DNA of 64,000 nucleotides, from NCBI GenBank assembly GCA_020073465.1, contig JAIQFC010000004.1:124001-188000 (forward strand). Reading direction: 5' to 3'. This DNA comes from Terriglobia bacterium. Its GTDB lineage: Bacteria; Acidobacteriota; Terriglobia; Terriglobales; Acidobacteriaceae. Both the position numbers and the translations under genes were made by a program. Of this stretch, positions 27,006-35,774 are shown piece by piece; position 1 is the first letter of the stretch; each line of letters begins with the position of its first letter. The notes under the pieces are model-generated. The model searched no databases. It worked only from the letters and a program-made list of their open reading frames with translations, and was not told where the DNA came from.

Positions 27006-28058
27006 TCAGACCACCAGATCCCAACTGAGAGGAGTGCCCCCATCAATATTCCGCGCTGCCTTCTTGCCTAAGACTTCCGGCAGATGCCGCGTGTGTAAGC
27101 CCTGGCCGGGACGGATCGAGCGAACGTTCGACGAGGTAAAGGTTTCCCCTTCGATCATGTCCCGCACCACAAAAAGCGAGCGTCGAAACGGGCGGCCGAC
27201 CGCCTCCTTGCCGCTGACGCCGAAGTGAACTTCGCCGAGCGCTTTTTCTGCCACTCGAACTGCTTCGACCATGGCTTTGAATTCATCCGGCTCCAGAGAG
27301 AATGCACTATCCGGCCCCGGCAGGGACCGGGAAAGAGCAAGGTGCTTCTCGATGATGCCGGCTCCCAGCGCTACGGCGGCCACGGGCGCGGCCAACCCCA
27401 TCGTATGATCGGAGAGGCCTACGACTAGTTGGTAACGCCGCATCATCTCCGGAATCGTGCGCAAGTTCATATCCTCTGCGGGGGCGGGATAGGCACTCGT
27501 GCATTTCAAAAGCGCGATTTCGCGCGCACCCGCTCGGCGGGCGGTTTCGACCGCCTCGTCGATCTCCTCTTGAGTCGCCATGCCGGTTGACAGGATCAGG
27601 GGCTTACCGGTACGTGCCATTATCTGAATCAAGGGAATGTCGACCAGCTCACAAGAAGCAATCTTGTGGACTGGAACATTCATCTTTTCCAGAAAGTTGA
27701 CCGCCGTTCCATCGAAGGCGCTGGAGAAGAAATCCATGCCCAAATCCTTTGCAACTTGCTGCAGTTTCGGTTGCCACTCCCAAGGGGTGTAGGCTTCACA
27801 GTAAAGATCGTAGAGAATGCGTCCATCCCACAAAGTGCCACCGCGCACCTGGAAATATTCCCGCTGGCTCGGCATGGTCATGGTGTCGGCGGTGTAGGTC
27901 TGCAGTTTGATGGCGTCGGCTCCGGCCTCCTTGGCCGCCTTGATGATGCGCACCGCCTGGTCAAAGCTCTGATTGTGGTTTGCCGACAACTCGGCCACCA
28001 CGTATACCGGGTGCCCCAGGCCAATCTCGCGTTTCCCAATTCTCATGCTCGCCGGCAT
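27006..28058 (-). CDS. pseI: Pseudaminic/nonulosonic acid synthase (NeuB family)
   Basis: 350 aa. NeuB-family blocks are visible: YVVAELSANHNQSFDQA near the start, AIKLQTYTADTMT near 49, FFSSAFDGTAVNFLE near 110, LILSTGMATQEEI near 154, GLSDHTMG near 215, and a C-terminal SAF/antifreeze-like domain (RSIRPGQGLHTRHLPEVLGKK). The enzyme condenses a 6-deoxy amino hexose with phosphoenolpyruvate. ATG at 28058 has a GAGG Shine-Dalgarno that begins in the stop of the PIG-L gene. The PseI rather than NeuB assignment rests on the PseB, PseC and PseG neighbours. Confidence 0.88.
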   Translation of the reverse strand: MPASMRIGKREIGLGHPVYVVAELSANHNQSFDQAVRIIKAAKEAGADAIKLQTYTADTMTMPSQREYFQVRGGTLWDGRILYDLYCEAYTPWEWQPKLQQVAKDLGMDFFSSAFDGTAVNFLEKMNVPVHKIASCELVDIPLIQIMARTGKPLILSTGMATQEEIDEAVETARRAGAREIALLKCTSAYPAPAEDMNLRTIPEMMRRYQLVVGLSDHTMGLAAPVAAVALGAGIIEKHLALSRSLPGPDSAFSLEPDEFKAMVEAVRVAEKALGEVHFGVSGKEAVGRPFRRSLFVVRDMIEGETFTSSNVRSIRPGQGLHTRHLPEVLGKKAARNIDGGTPLSWDLVV

Positions 28059-28065
28059 CTTTTCC

Positions 28066-28746
28066 TCAAACCATGGCGCGGACTAACTGGAATGCTTCCG
28101 CAGCAGCACATCCCGCCACGCTTCCCCACCGCTGCGCCCATGCCCGCAGCGCTTCCGGAGACCGCGGGTGCGGAAACGGCCGCACTTCGCTCTCGTAGCA
28201 GGCCATGGCGCGAATCTTTACTTCCAGTGTCTGGCTCACGTCCACAAAAACATTCGGCCGAAAGCTGGTCTCGAACTGGTGGAATGCCCATTCCGTGGAC
28301 GAAGGCACCTCGAACAGGTAAACCTCCCTGACCGGGCACCCCTGCAGGGGACGAGTGCCGGTGAGCGCTGCACGGTTCACGACGGAATGATCGACGTTCA
28401 AGTCGCCACCATGATGTGTGTAGACGCGTGACGGAGATATCTTCTCGATGAGCGATTCCACGATCTTCACTACGTCCAGAAGCGGCACGGTGTCTAATCG
28501 ATTGTCCGGCAACCCATGCAGAGTTACACCTCTCGCGCCGAGCGCGCTTGCTGCTTGCCGGCTATGGGCATGAAGGTCCCGCAGCAACGAAGGGTCGGCG
28601 TCCACACGCTGGGAGTAGCGTGAGGTGATGCCCTCGGCCAGGATGGCGATATGGACTTCGTGCCCCTCCTGAGCCAGCCGCGCGATTGTCCCGCCGCACC
28701 CAAGAACTTCGTCATCGGGGTGCGCCGCGACCACCAGGACCTTCAT
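28066..28746 (-). CDS. PIG-L/LmbE-type N-deacetylase
   Basis: 226 aa. AHPDDEVLGCGG at residues 8-19 holds the catalytic Asp and zinc ligands, and YTHHGGDLNVDHSVVN near 110 supplies the remaining His/Asp ligands. The family removes N-acetyl groups from amino sugars. It is not part of the canonical pseudaminic pathway. Its ATG overlaps the stop of the formyltransferase-like gene, so the two are co-translated. Deacetylation followed by formylation or another acylation of the nonulosonic sugar is inferred from this pairing. Confidence 0.88.
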   Translation of the reverse strand: MKVLVVAAHPDDEVLGCGGTIARLAQEGHEVHIAILAEGITSRYSQRVDADPSLLRDLHAHSRQAASALGARGVTLHGLPDNRLDTVPLLDVVKIVESLIEKISPSRVYTHHGGDLNVDHSVVNRAALTGTRPLQGCPVREVYLFEVPSSTEWAFHQFETSFRPNVFVDVSQTLEVKIRAMACYESEVRPFPHPRSPEALRAWAQRWGSVAGCAAAEAFQLVRAMV

Positions 28747-29462
28747 TCGCCGTCCCTCCTGACCGGGGTAATGCTCACTTCCGCCACCACCCGGTCCGCA
28801 AGTCGAACGGCCTTGCTGAACTCGTATCGCAATTCTCCAGCCTCCAGAAATGCATGGGGGTATTCTTCAGCATCCAGCATGCGGATGTAGTCGTAGATTT
28901 CTGTCAAGGACTGGAGTCCTGCGACATTGCTTTGCTCCGGTTTGCGGCGTTTGAAAATGACGGCCTCTCCTGTTTGCGGCACTGGTGTCATCTGCTCCCG
29001 GATAATCCGCCCGATCATTCGGGCCGCAGTTTCTCCCGCCCGGACGTAGATGTCTTCGGCCCGGCCTTCCAGGCTCATGGGTGCTTTGAGATAAACCGGC
29101 CCCGCGTCGAACTCCTGCGTCATGCGCAGCGCGCTGACCTGCGTCTCGTGATGCCCGCGCAAAATCAGGTTCTGCAGCGGGCTCCCACCCCGCCCGTAGG
29201 GAACATCGGTCATGTGAAAACAAACACACTCGAATCCCTTCACAATTTCGTCGGGCACCTTCCAGGACCAATGCAGAAAAAAGACGAAACGGGGATTGAT
29301 GGCACGGACTGACGCCGCAGTCAACTCCTCCCGTGATCCGATGAAATGCCACTCCCCTTCATACTCGCGCAGGACGTCATCGAAGAGCCTTCGATTCCAG
29401 GGCCTGCAACCGACCAGCACATACTTTTGTTGGGCGCTCGTGCCTGCAGAAGGGCTATTCAA
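28743..29462 (-). CDS. Formyltransferase-like protein (sugar N-formyltransferase family)
   Basis: 239 aa. The formyltransferase core is recognisable: FHMTDVPYGRGGSPLQN corresponds to the N-x-H-x-S-x-LP-x-RG block and QEFDAGPVYLKAPM to the catalytic-Asp FDTGPI block. The catalytic Asn two residues before His appears replaced by Cys (CVCFHMTD), while His and Asp remain. Family members use N10-formyl-tetrahydrofolate to formylate an amino sugar. I recall a formyltransferase called PseJ acting in a bacterial pseudaminic pathway; this may be its functional counterpart. Both ends overlap neighbours by four bases. Confidence 0.8.
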   Translation of the reverse strand: MNSPSAGTSAQQKYVLVGCRPWNRRLFDDVLREYEGEWHFIGSREELTAASVRAINPRFVFFLHWSWKVPDEIVKGFECVCFHMTDVPYGRGGSPLQNLILRGHHETQVSALRMTQEFDAGPVYLKAPMSLEGRAEDIYVRAGETAARMIGRIIREQMTPVPQTGEAVIFKRRKPEQSNVAGLQSLTEIYDYIRMLDAEEYPHAFLEAGELRYEFSKAVRLADRVVAEVSITPVRRDGE

Positions 29463-30211
29463 ATCGAGGCCTCACATTCCGCGGACGTGGCGCGTACCTG
29501 CACCGGAGTGAACGGTTGCCCGCGCCCGCTGCGCAGGATCTCACCGGATTCCGGACCCTTATTAAAAAGCAGATCCAGCACTGAGGCATACGGCAAGAAC
29601 GGTGGGAAGCGCTGCTCGTACTCTGGGTGTGTGTAGTTCTGGAACCATACCTTCACCCCGGCTTCGGCGAACATCGCCAAATCATCCAGGAGGTAGATCG
29701 CAGAACGAGGTGACAGATAGTCTGTTGCCCCTACGAGTTTGCACATGGAAACCAGCCGTCCAGACCGCTTCCCTTCCACACCCAACGTCGAAGCTCGTAC
29801 CATCGGTGTCTTGACCGCAAGCTCACCGGCCAGCCATTGGATGAGAGCAAGGTTGAGATCGATCAACTTCTCCCCCGGCCCGTACCTCTCCAGAATTTCC
29901 TTCAGTTGCGGAAAGTAACTCTCAAAGTAGCGGGCCTTGCCATAGTTCACCTCAATGCTGCGCAAGTGTTTCTGCCAGAATTGTGGCTCCCGGATTTCCA
30001 CCTCGCAAAGCGGCTGGCCTAGACGTCCTCGAAAAACAACCGGCACAGTCAGCCACTGCAGCCCGGTCGAAGACTTGATCCGGTTCCGCTGGTCCCACGA
30101 CTGCTTGACGAACTGCGCATCGTCCAGCAGCAGAAACTGGTCCACCTGGTCAATCAGGTCAAAGAACCCGGCCCAAGGAAGGTATCCTGGTTGTGAAATC
30201 GCAATCTTCAC
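29459..30211 (-). CDS. WbqC-like family protein
   Basis: About 250 aa from GTG at 30211, which overlaps the stop of the GNAT remnant (GTGA). A longer frame to 30271 has no support. It opens with the family signature KIAISQPGYLPWAGFFDLID, then LLDDAQFVKQSWDQRNRI and a NYTHPEYEQRFPPFLPYAS block. WbqC-like proteins are common in O-antigen and nonulosonic-acid clusters but have no proven activity to my knowledge. It is embedded in a coupled string with the formyltransferase and deacetylase, so it probably acts on the same amino sugar. Confidence 0.85.
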   Translation of the reverse strand: MKIAISQPGYLPWAGFFDLIDQVDQFLLLDDAQFVKQSWDQRNRIKSSTGLQWLTVPVVFRGRLGQPLCEVEIREPQFWQKHLRSIEVNYGKARYFESYFPQLKEILERYGPGEKLIDLNLALIQWLAGELAVKTPMVRASTLGVEGKRSGRLVSMCKLVGATDYLSPRSAIYLLDDLAMFAEAGVKVWFQNYTHPEYEQRFPPFLPYASVLDLLFNKGPESGEILRSGRGQPFTPVQVRATSAECEASI

Positions 30212-30389
30212 TTTTTCGCTTGCGCCCGTAGGTAACGCTCGCTTACCTTGCAAAAGCCCAGGGACAGCCACAGCGCTCTGGCGCCTTCGTTCCCTTCCAT
30301 GACCTCCAACTGAATCTTGGACGGACCAAGTTTCTCCAGTTCAGCAATGGCCAACTTCGCGCACTGCCGACCATTTCGACCTCAACCAT
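30208..30389 (-). pseudogene. Broken GNAT acetyltransferase remnant between pseG and wbqC
   Basis: Between pseG and the WbqC-like gene lie 182 bases bounded by perfect coupling junctions: ATG at 30389-30387 within TGATG after pseG, and TGA at 30210-30208 within GTGA before WbqC. The two ends are in different frames. The start frame reads MVEVEMVGSAR. The end frame reads CAKLAIAELEKLGPSKIQLE, then VMEGNEGARALWLSLGF, a clear GNAT C-terminal half with no start of its own. One frameshift and a missing N-terminal half are needed to explain this, unless it is a sequencing error. Its position is where a PseH-type gene could be expected. Confidence 0.65.
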
Positions 30390-31423
30390 CAATCTCCCGT
30401 TCCCCGTTCTAGCAGCGCTTGCAGCACGCGCGTTGCCCCCTCGCCATCCACCACCTGGCGGCCGATGTTCGCCATCTGCTCTCGCAATCTCCTCGATCGT
30501 CCCAGTTCGTCGAGTGCTGTCGCCAAGGCAGACCCATCGAAATCCCCGATGGGGCCCAGGTTACAAACTGCGCCTCTCTTCTCGAGTTCCTGGACGACCC
30601 TGAATTGCACGGGGTTTCTAGAATAGCTCAAAACTACGCAGCTCATGTAGAGCAACTCCCAAAGCGTGCCTCCCCCTACGATGACGGCCAGATCCGCCCG
30701 CTCCATTCGTTCACGCATGTTCGCAGCGTTGAACACGACACGGACGTTCGGGGTGCCAGCCCGCTCCAGTTCGCGCAGATAGGGATACCCGGGCCCCGCA
30801 ATCACGGTGATCTCATAGCTCGGCAGTCGTCCCAGCGCTTCGGCAATCTTCGGGGTAAGATTCTCTGGATCGCTCCCGCCTAACGTCACCAGAATCTTGC
30901 GGCCTTCCTCCGGGAAACTCCGCTGGCCACGCCACGCCGTGAACTCCCGCCGCAACATGACGTACGGCTCTCCCAACAGCAACGGGGCAAGGGTTCCACG
31001 CTTCCTGTAGGACTCCTCGGTTGCATCCAGGTTCGGATTCAGGATCAGGTCTGCCGGGAAAGACTCACGCTCCGCAAAATCGTCGATTAGCAGAACCCTC
31101 GCTACGCCGGATTTTACGCGCTGAAGGAAGGCCTCGTCGAAACGATCGCCGTCGATGACCACCCAGGCAGCGCTGCGTTCCCGGGCAAGGTTCACAGTCG
31201 CATCGGCGTCTTCAGAAGCCCCCACAGACTTCGGCATGCGCACGATTGAAAGGCCCTCGCCGGCTAAACGGTCCTCGATCGCAGGAGGCAGTTCCGCAAT
31301 CGCAAATACCGCGTCCCCGCCGGAATCCTGCCACGCCTGAGCCAGCGCCAGACACCGCATGATGTGCCCTGTGCCAATCGTTGCGCTGGCATCCGCACGA
31401 ATTAACAGTGCGGCCCCCGTCAT
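30389..31423 (-). CDS. pseG: UDP-2,4-diacetamido-trideoxy-altropyranose hydrolase-like (PseG)
   Basis: 344 aa. It has the PseG/MurG-like GT-B fold: LIRADASATIGTGHIMRCLALAQAW (RADA..GxGHxxRC block), LLIDDFAE near 115, LVTLGGSDPENLT near 185, and the donor-site loop IVGGGTLWELLYM. PseG hydrolyses the UDP-linked diamino sugar to give the PseI substrate. Its start overlaps the upstream GT-B-like gene by four bases (ATGA). The protein is full-length, so the hydrolysis step is intact. Confidence 0.9.
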   Translation of the reverse strand: MTGAALLIRADASATIGTGHIMRCLALAQAWQDSGGDAVFAIAELPPAIEDRLAGEGLSIVRMPKSVGASEDADATVNLARERSAAWVVIDGDRFDEAFLQRVKSGVARVLLIDDFAERESFPADLILNPNLDATEESYRKRGTLAPLLLGEPYVMLRREFTAWRGQRSFPEEGRKILVTLGGSDPENLTPKIAEALGRLPSYEITVIAGPGYPYLRELERAGTPNVRVVFNAANMRERMERADLAVIVGGGTLWELLYMSCVVLSYSRNPVQFRVVQELEKRGAVCNLGPIGDFDGSALATALDELGRSRRLREQMANIGRQVVDGEGATRVLQALLERGTGD

Positions 31424-33192
31424 GACTTCCCTAGGGTGTCAGCCCGGCTTGGCAGCGGGGTTTGCTCCCTTCGGCCGATCCCCAAGAGCACCCGAAGCCG
31501 TTCATTCTCGATTGGACTCCAGCAATTCGCAGCCGTCGCCGCATCCGGCTTTCGCCCCTGTAGCATTGGTGGAATCTGTTTAATCTCCCCCGGCTGGTCG
31601 AGCCGGATTCCTATGCCAAAGCGTGTGAACTGGTCCACGTATCCGTACGGCGACGACTCCAGCCATTTGCAGAGAAAGCATGGAATCCCGCGCAACGCGC
31701 ACTCGACCGTAACCGTCGAGAGAATTGTGATTCCGAACCAGGTGTTGTCGAGCAGGTCCGATTGCAGCGGCCCACTGACCACGCGTACAACCCGTCGCTG
31801 GTCGGGACGCAGCGTCTGGCGGATGATGTTGCTCCGCTCGGAAGCGCTTTCGGCGGGATGCAGCTTCACGACGAGCTGTCGTCCCTCGGAGAGTGCCAGA
31901 TCGGCTAGACCCGGCAGAATATCCTGATAAACGTCCGCTGATCGTCCTCCCATCGCCTCATAAGGCTCAGAAAATAACACGATGAAGGGCTTCTTCTTCT
32001 GGCTCGTCTCTGGTTTTCGCTCTTTGATGAAGGTCGGCGCCCCCACTTCGACCCGGCTCGCGGGCACCCCGCACACGCTCTCAAGATAGTCCTGTTCCAT
32101 CCTGCCCTTTGCCAGGATCACATCGGCGTGGCACCGCTTGAACATGTAACGCCCGTCCAAGGCCCCGTGGTGGCAGGAAATCGTCGGCAAACGCCTTTCC
32201 CTGGCAAGCAGCAATGGAATATGCGTGTACGGATTACTGTCGTCGGCGCAAATCACAGCTTTTATGGGCTCGGTATCCAGCACATTGCGCCACGCGTCCC
32301 GAATCTCAAGGCCTCGCCCGAACCGATCAGAAAAGCTACTGAAACAGCCCAGCCGCGAGAGCACGCGGAACTCCGGGACACCTTCTATTTCCTTCCGCAG
32401 CAGCTCCCACCGCGCCATCAGATCCTTGTACTCCGCTTCCCGGGCAGCAACGCGCACCGAGGCGTACGAACGCAGCCATGCCGTCGAGACATTCGCTGGC
32501 GGATTTTCCACCCATCCGCTCCGACGGGTTGCGACCAGCAGGAAACGCGCTTCGGGAACGGCGGCGGCATATGCCATCCCCGTCCGGGAAACGTTGCCAT
32601 AGGCGGTCGGCAGCAGGACCAGCGGAGCATCCTGGGGCTTTCGCCTGCTGCTCATCAGACCCCGAAGCTGGTATCCGGAATCGTACTTGTCCCAGAAGAT
32701 CTCCAGCAACTGCCCCGCAGGAAACTTCTTCAGCACGCGGAAATAGTGCCCAGCCCGGCGTTTGCCGCGGCCGCCTTGAGGTGGAAACACGCGGACCCGA
32801 GAACCCAGCATCAGTCGCAAAGCTTCGGCGTGGAACCCAGGGCCCGAAACATGGACTTCATCACGAGCGTCAACCGTGTCGGCGAACTTCTGCAACAGGA
32901 TCACCGTCTCCAATTGCAGATGAACCAGGATCGCGGTCAGCTCCCACCAATCGAGCCCAAACCGATCCTTCAGCCTTCCCAATCCGATGCCCAGCAACTC
33001 TCGTACGCGGTAAATCTCCTTGAATCCGTCTCTCAAATCGTCAAGAAGAGCGACTCCGGTTCCAAGACGGTCGGCGGCACGTTCATACGATTCCGCCCCG
33101 GCACGTCCGAGATCAATGACGCGATCCCAGCGCGAAGCGGCCCAGGGACCGGCCGGCAGCCCGTCCTCGGGCCGAATGAGCAGAACTCTCAT
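31420..33192 (-). CDS. GT-B-like surface-carbohydrate biosynthesis protein
   Basis: 590 aa. No firm family call. The C-terminal half looks like the CDP-glycerol/capsule glycosyltransferase GT-B group: SCHHGALDGRYMFKRCHADVIL, VEVGAPTFIKERK, KLHPAESASERSNII, and STVTVECALRGIPCFLCKWL as a donor-site block. The N-terminal 250 residues are unusual. A Kdo/nonulosonate transferase is one attractive possibility, given the position inside the locus. It ends in an ATGA overlap with pseG. Confidence 0.6.
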   Translation of the reverse strand: MRVLLIRPEDGLPAGPWAASRWDRVIDLGRAGAESYERAADRLGTGVALLDDLRDGFKEIYRVRELLGIGLGRLKDRFGLDWWELTAILVHLQLETVILLQKFADTVDARDEVHVSGPGFHAEALRLMLGSRVRVFPPQGGRGKRRAGHYFRVLKKFPAGQLLEIFWDKYDSGYQLRGLMSSRRKPQDAPLVLLPTAYGNVSRTGMAYAAAVPEARFLLVATRRSGWVENPPANVSTAWLRSYASVRVAAREAEYKDLMARWELLRKEIEGVPEFRVLSRLGCFSSFSDRFGRGLEIRDAWRNVLDTEPIKAVICADDSNPYTHIPLLLARERRLPTISCHHGALDGRYMFKRCHADVILAKGRMEQDYLESVCGVPASRVEVGAPTFIKERKPETSQKKKPFIVLFSEPYEAMGGRSADVYQDILPGLADLALSEGRQLVVKLHPAESASERSNIIRQTLRPDQRRVVRVVSGPLQSDLLDNTWFGITILSTVTVECALRGIPCFLCKWLESSPYGYVDQFTRFGIGIRLDQPGEIKQIPPMLQGRKPDAATAANCWSPIENERLRVLLGIGRREQTPLPSRADTLGKS

Positions 33193-33217
33193 GAGGCACG
33201 CTTAGCGGCGATTGTGC

Positions 33218-34048
33218 TCACCACGCGGTCCACCCGCCATCGACCGCGAGATTGGTGCCCGTGACGTAGGAAGACGCGTCCGAAGCCAGAAACAACAGCG
33301 GCCCCGCAAGTTCGGCTGGTTCGCCCGTCCGGCGCATGGGATTTTTCGCGTTCAGCCGGCCGTGAAAGCCCGGGTCGCGTTCCAAAGCCTGGGGGCTGGG
33401 AAACGGACCCGGGCTGATGCAGTTCACACGAATCCGATCAGCCGCCAGATGACACGCTGCATATCGCGTCAATTGAATCAGGCCTGCCTTCGCCGCTCCA
33501 TAGTACGGTGGATTGTTCAGACCGCTGGTTCCATAAATCGACGGGTCAGGACTCACGCTGCCGTACATCGATGCGATGTTGACTACGGAAGCGCCACCCC
33601 TGGCGCCATCTGCCGCCTTCCTCAGCAGAGGCAGACAAAGCTGGAGCATCTGAAATGCGGCGGTGACATTCACGCGATAGAGCTGATCGAAGTCGGCCGC
33701 CGTTGCACTCTCAATCGTACCCGGTCGCCCCGAGCTTGCGTTGTTGACCAGTATGTCCAGGCGCCCGTGTTGCTGGCCAATTCGATCGATGTGCCGGCGC
33801 ACAGCAGCCTCATCGGTCACATCAAAACAAGCAGCGGACACGCTCAGCCCAGCTCTCCGCAGTTCATCGACATAGCCTTCGAGAACATCTTCCCTGCGCC
33901 CGTTCAATACGACGTGTGCCCCCGCGAACGCGAGAGCCTTGGCCATCGGCCGCCCTAACCAGCCGCTTGCCCCGGATAGGAAGGCCACTCTCCCATCGAG
34001 TCGAAATACTGACAAGGGGTCTCTTTCGTCAATTGGGGACTTGGTCAT
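33218..34048 (-). CDS. Short-chain dehydrogenase/reductase
   Basis: 276 aa from ATG at 34048, overlapping the cytidylyltransferase/AKR stop by 20 bases. The nucleotide-binding loop SGASGWLGRPMA, VNNASSG (NNAG-equivalent), NIASMYGS (catalytic Ser) and YYGAAKAGL (Y-x3-K) are all intact, and GTNLAVDGGW closes the fold. SDRs beside nonulosonic-acid cytidylyltransferases, such as PtmA-like proteins, are thought to adjust a sugar precursor. The substrate is unknown. Confidence 0.8.
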   Translation of the reverse strand: MTKSPIDERDPLSVFRLDGRVAFLSGASGWLGRPMAKALAFAGAHVVLNGRREDVLEGYVDELRRAGLSVSAACFDVTDEAAVRRHIDRIGQQHGRLDILVNNASSGRPGTIESATAADFDQLYRVNVTAAFQMLQLCLPLLRKAADGARGGASVVNIASMYGSVSPDPSIYGTSGLNNPPYYGAAKAGLIQLTRYAACHLAADRIRVNCISPGPFPSPQALERDPGFHGRLNAKNPMRRTGEPAELAGPLLFLASDASSYVTGTNLAVDGGWTAW

Positions 34049-35696
34049 GGGCAAGTTTCCACTGCGAGGGATTCAACAACCCTTCCGGCGCTCTGGGCAG
34101 TGAACCCTCCAGCTCTGCGCACTGCTCAGCAGACAACTTTGGCAGACAGAACAACCTCAGGTTTTCGTCTACCTGTTCCAGGCTCTCACACCCCACGACG
34201 ACGCTGTGGATCCAGGGCTGCGAGCGAACGTACGCCAGACACAGATCAGCTGCGCCTTCACGGCCAAACTTCACCGCCAGGCGTCGAATCTCCTGCACGC
34301 ACTGCGACGCGTCGTAGTTAGTCAACCTCGGCCAATACTCCGCGGGGCCCGCCAGCAGTCCCTGCAGCAAAGCACTCCGCGCGTGCACGATCACATCCGG
34401 ACGATCCGCCAGTGCTCGATCAACACCACTGGCGCGCCAACGCCAATCAAGGACGTTCAGCGGAACCTGCAAATGCTGAATGTCCGGATCCCCCAGGAGT
34501 TCGAGAGCCTCGTGCGGGTCGTACACCGAAACGCCCAACTTGGCAATCTTTCCGTCTGCACGCAATCTTCGCAGATGATTCCATGCCGCACCGCCCCAGC
34601 AATGATGATGGTGCGCGCGATGCAGCAGCAGCGTACCGAGGGTTGCCACGCCCAGGGCTCCACAGGAGCGCTTCACACTTTCGTCGACTTCAGCGTACAC
34701 CATTGCCGCATCAGCGTCAGGCGCCAGGGAAGCAAGCGGGTCCAACTTGGTGATTACTTCTACGCGAGAGCGCCACGCGCCGGTGAGTGCCTCTGCCAAA
34801 ATCTGTTCCGCTTCGCCATAGCCACGAGCTGTGTCGAGCGCGGTTACCCCGTGAGCAATGGCACGGCGGACCATCTTGCTGGCCAGCCCTCGGCTCGGCT
34901 GGCCCGACCGGTTCGTAATCCCGTACTGCATGCCAAGCTGCGCCGTGCCCAGCGTCAACTCGCTGCACGCACGACCTGCAATGACCCGATAGGGGACTCG
35001 AAACGCCGGTTCACCAGGCAACGACGCCAGCCTCTTCGCCAGATCGAACCACCCGGCGCGAAGCGGATCTTCCACACCTTCAAACAGACGGCAGATTCTC
35101 TGGTAGTCCTCTTCGTCATCGATGGTGCAGCGCAGATGACCGTAGTCGGCGCCTCCGAGCGCGCGAGGACGGTGGATGGCTATTCGGCAGTTCCGCCGGA
35201 TCCAGGGGCTCACGTGCTCGCGATCCTGCGGGCTGGTTGCCGCGGCGTGGGCTTTCCGCAGCGTTGCGGCGGAAAATACCTCTCCACCCAATCCATATGG
35301 AAGCCGGCTCCGGGGCGAATCCTGCGACAAATACTCGAGCCCCGACTCCGCAAATGCAGCCACCAGTTCTTCGACCAGTGCACCATCCGGAACAACATTG
35401 TCCGCAGTCAGGCGCACCACGACCGATTCATCGGAGAGGTCTGCAGCTGCCAGGGCGTATCGCCCGAGCACGTCCTCCAGCGGACCGCGAACCACACGAA
35501 CCCCATACTGGTCCAGTATCTCGGCCAGAGCATCGTCAGACGGTTCCGTCGATGTAGCCACTACGATTTCGCAGTTGGAATTGCCTGCTCGCAAAGCGGC
35601 CAGAACAGCGCTGGGGTATTCGCCCACCGGCAGCAGCGCTTTTCCGGGCAAGCGGCTGCTCTTAGTCCGCGCTTGCATGATGATCAAAGTTCGCAT
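34029..35696 (-). CDS. pseF: Fusion of PseF/SpsF-like cytidylyltransferase and aldo/keto reductase
   Basis: 555 aa from ATG at 35696; a TTG 24 bases upstream is less likely. Residues 1 to about 240 form the nucleotidyltransferase domain: IIMQARTKSSRLPGKALLP, VVATSTEPSDDALAEIL, VVRGPLEDVLGRYALAA. Residues from about 246 form an aldo/keto reductase with the complete Asp-Tyr-Lys-His set: LDTARGYGEAE (Asp, Tyr), VITKLDP (Lys), LLLHRAHH (His). The first domain should activate the nonulosonate to its CMP form. The second suggests a redox step on the same or a related sugar. The gene symbol refers only to the first domain. Confidence 0.82.
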   Translation of the reverse strand: MRTLIIMQARTKSSRLPGKALLPVGEYPSAVLAALRAGNSNCEIVVATSTEPSDDALAEILDQYGVRVVRGPLEDVLGRYALAAADLSDESVVVRLTADNVVPDGALVEELVAAFAESGLEYLSQDSPRSRLPYGLGGEVFSAATLRKAHAAATSPQDREHVSPWIRRNCRIAIHRPRALGGADYGHLRCTIDDEEDYQRICRLFEGVEDPLRAGWFDLAKRLASLPGEPAFRVPYRVIAGRACSELTLGTAQLGMQYGITNRSGQPSRGLASKMVRRAIAHGVTALDTARGYGEAEQILAEALTGAWRSRVEVITKLDPLASLAPDADAAMVYAEVDESVKRSCGALGVATLGTLLLHRAHHHHCWGGAAWNHLRRLRADGKIAKLGVSVYDPHEALELLGDPDIQHLQVPLNVLDWRWRASGVDRALADRPDVIVHARSALLQGLLAGPAEYWPRLTNYDASQCVQEIRRLAVKFGREGAADLCLAYVRSQPWIHSVVVGCESLEQVDENLRLFCLPKLSAEQCAELEGSLPRAPEGLLNPSQWKLAHDQVPN

Positions 35697-35774
35697 GGGT
35701 GGAGGCAGGACACGATTCAAGGGGTTTCTGTTTTCCTGGACGAGATCCGGCGGGCCGGTGCTATCTTCTCGGCT

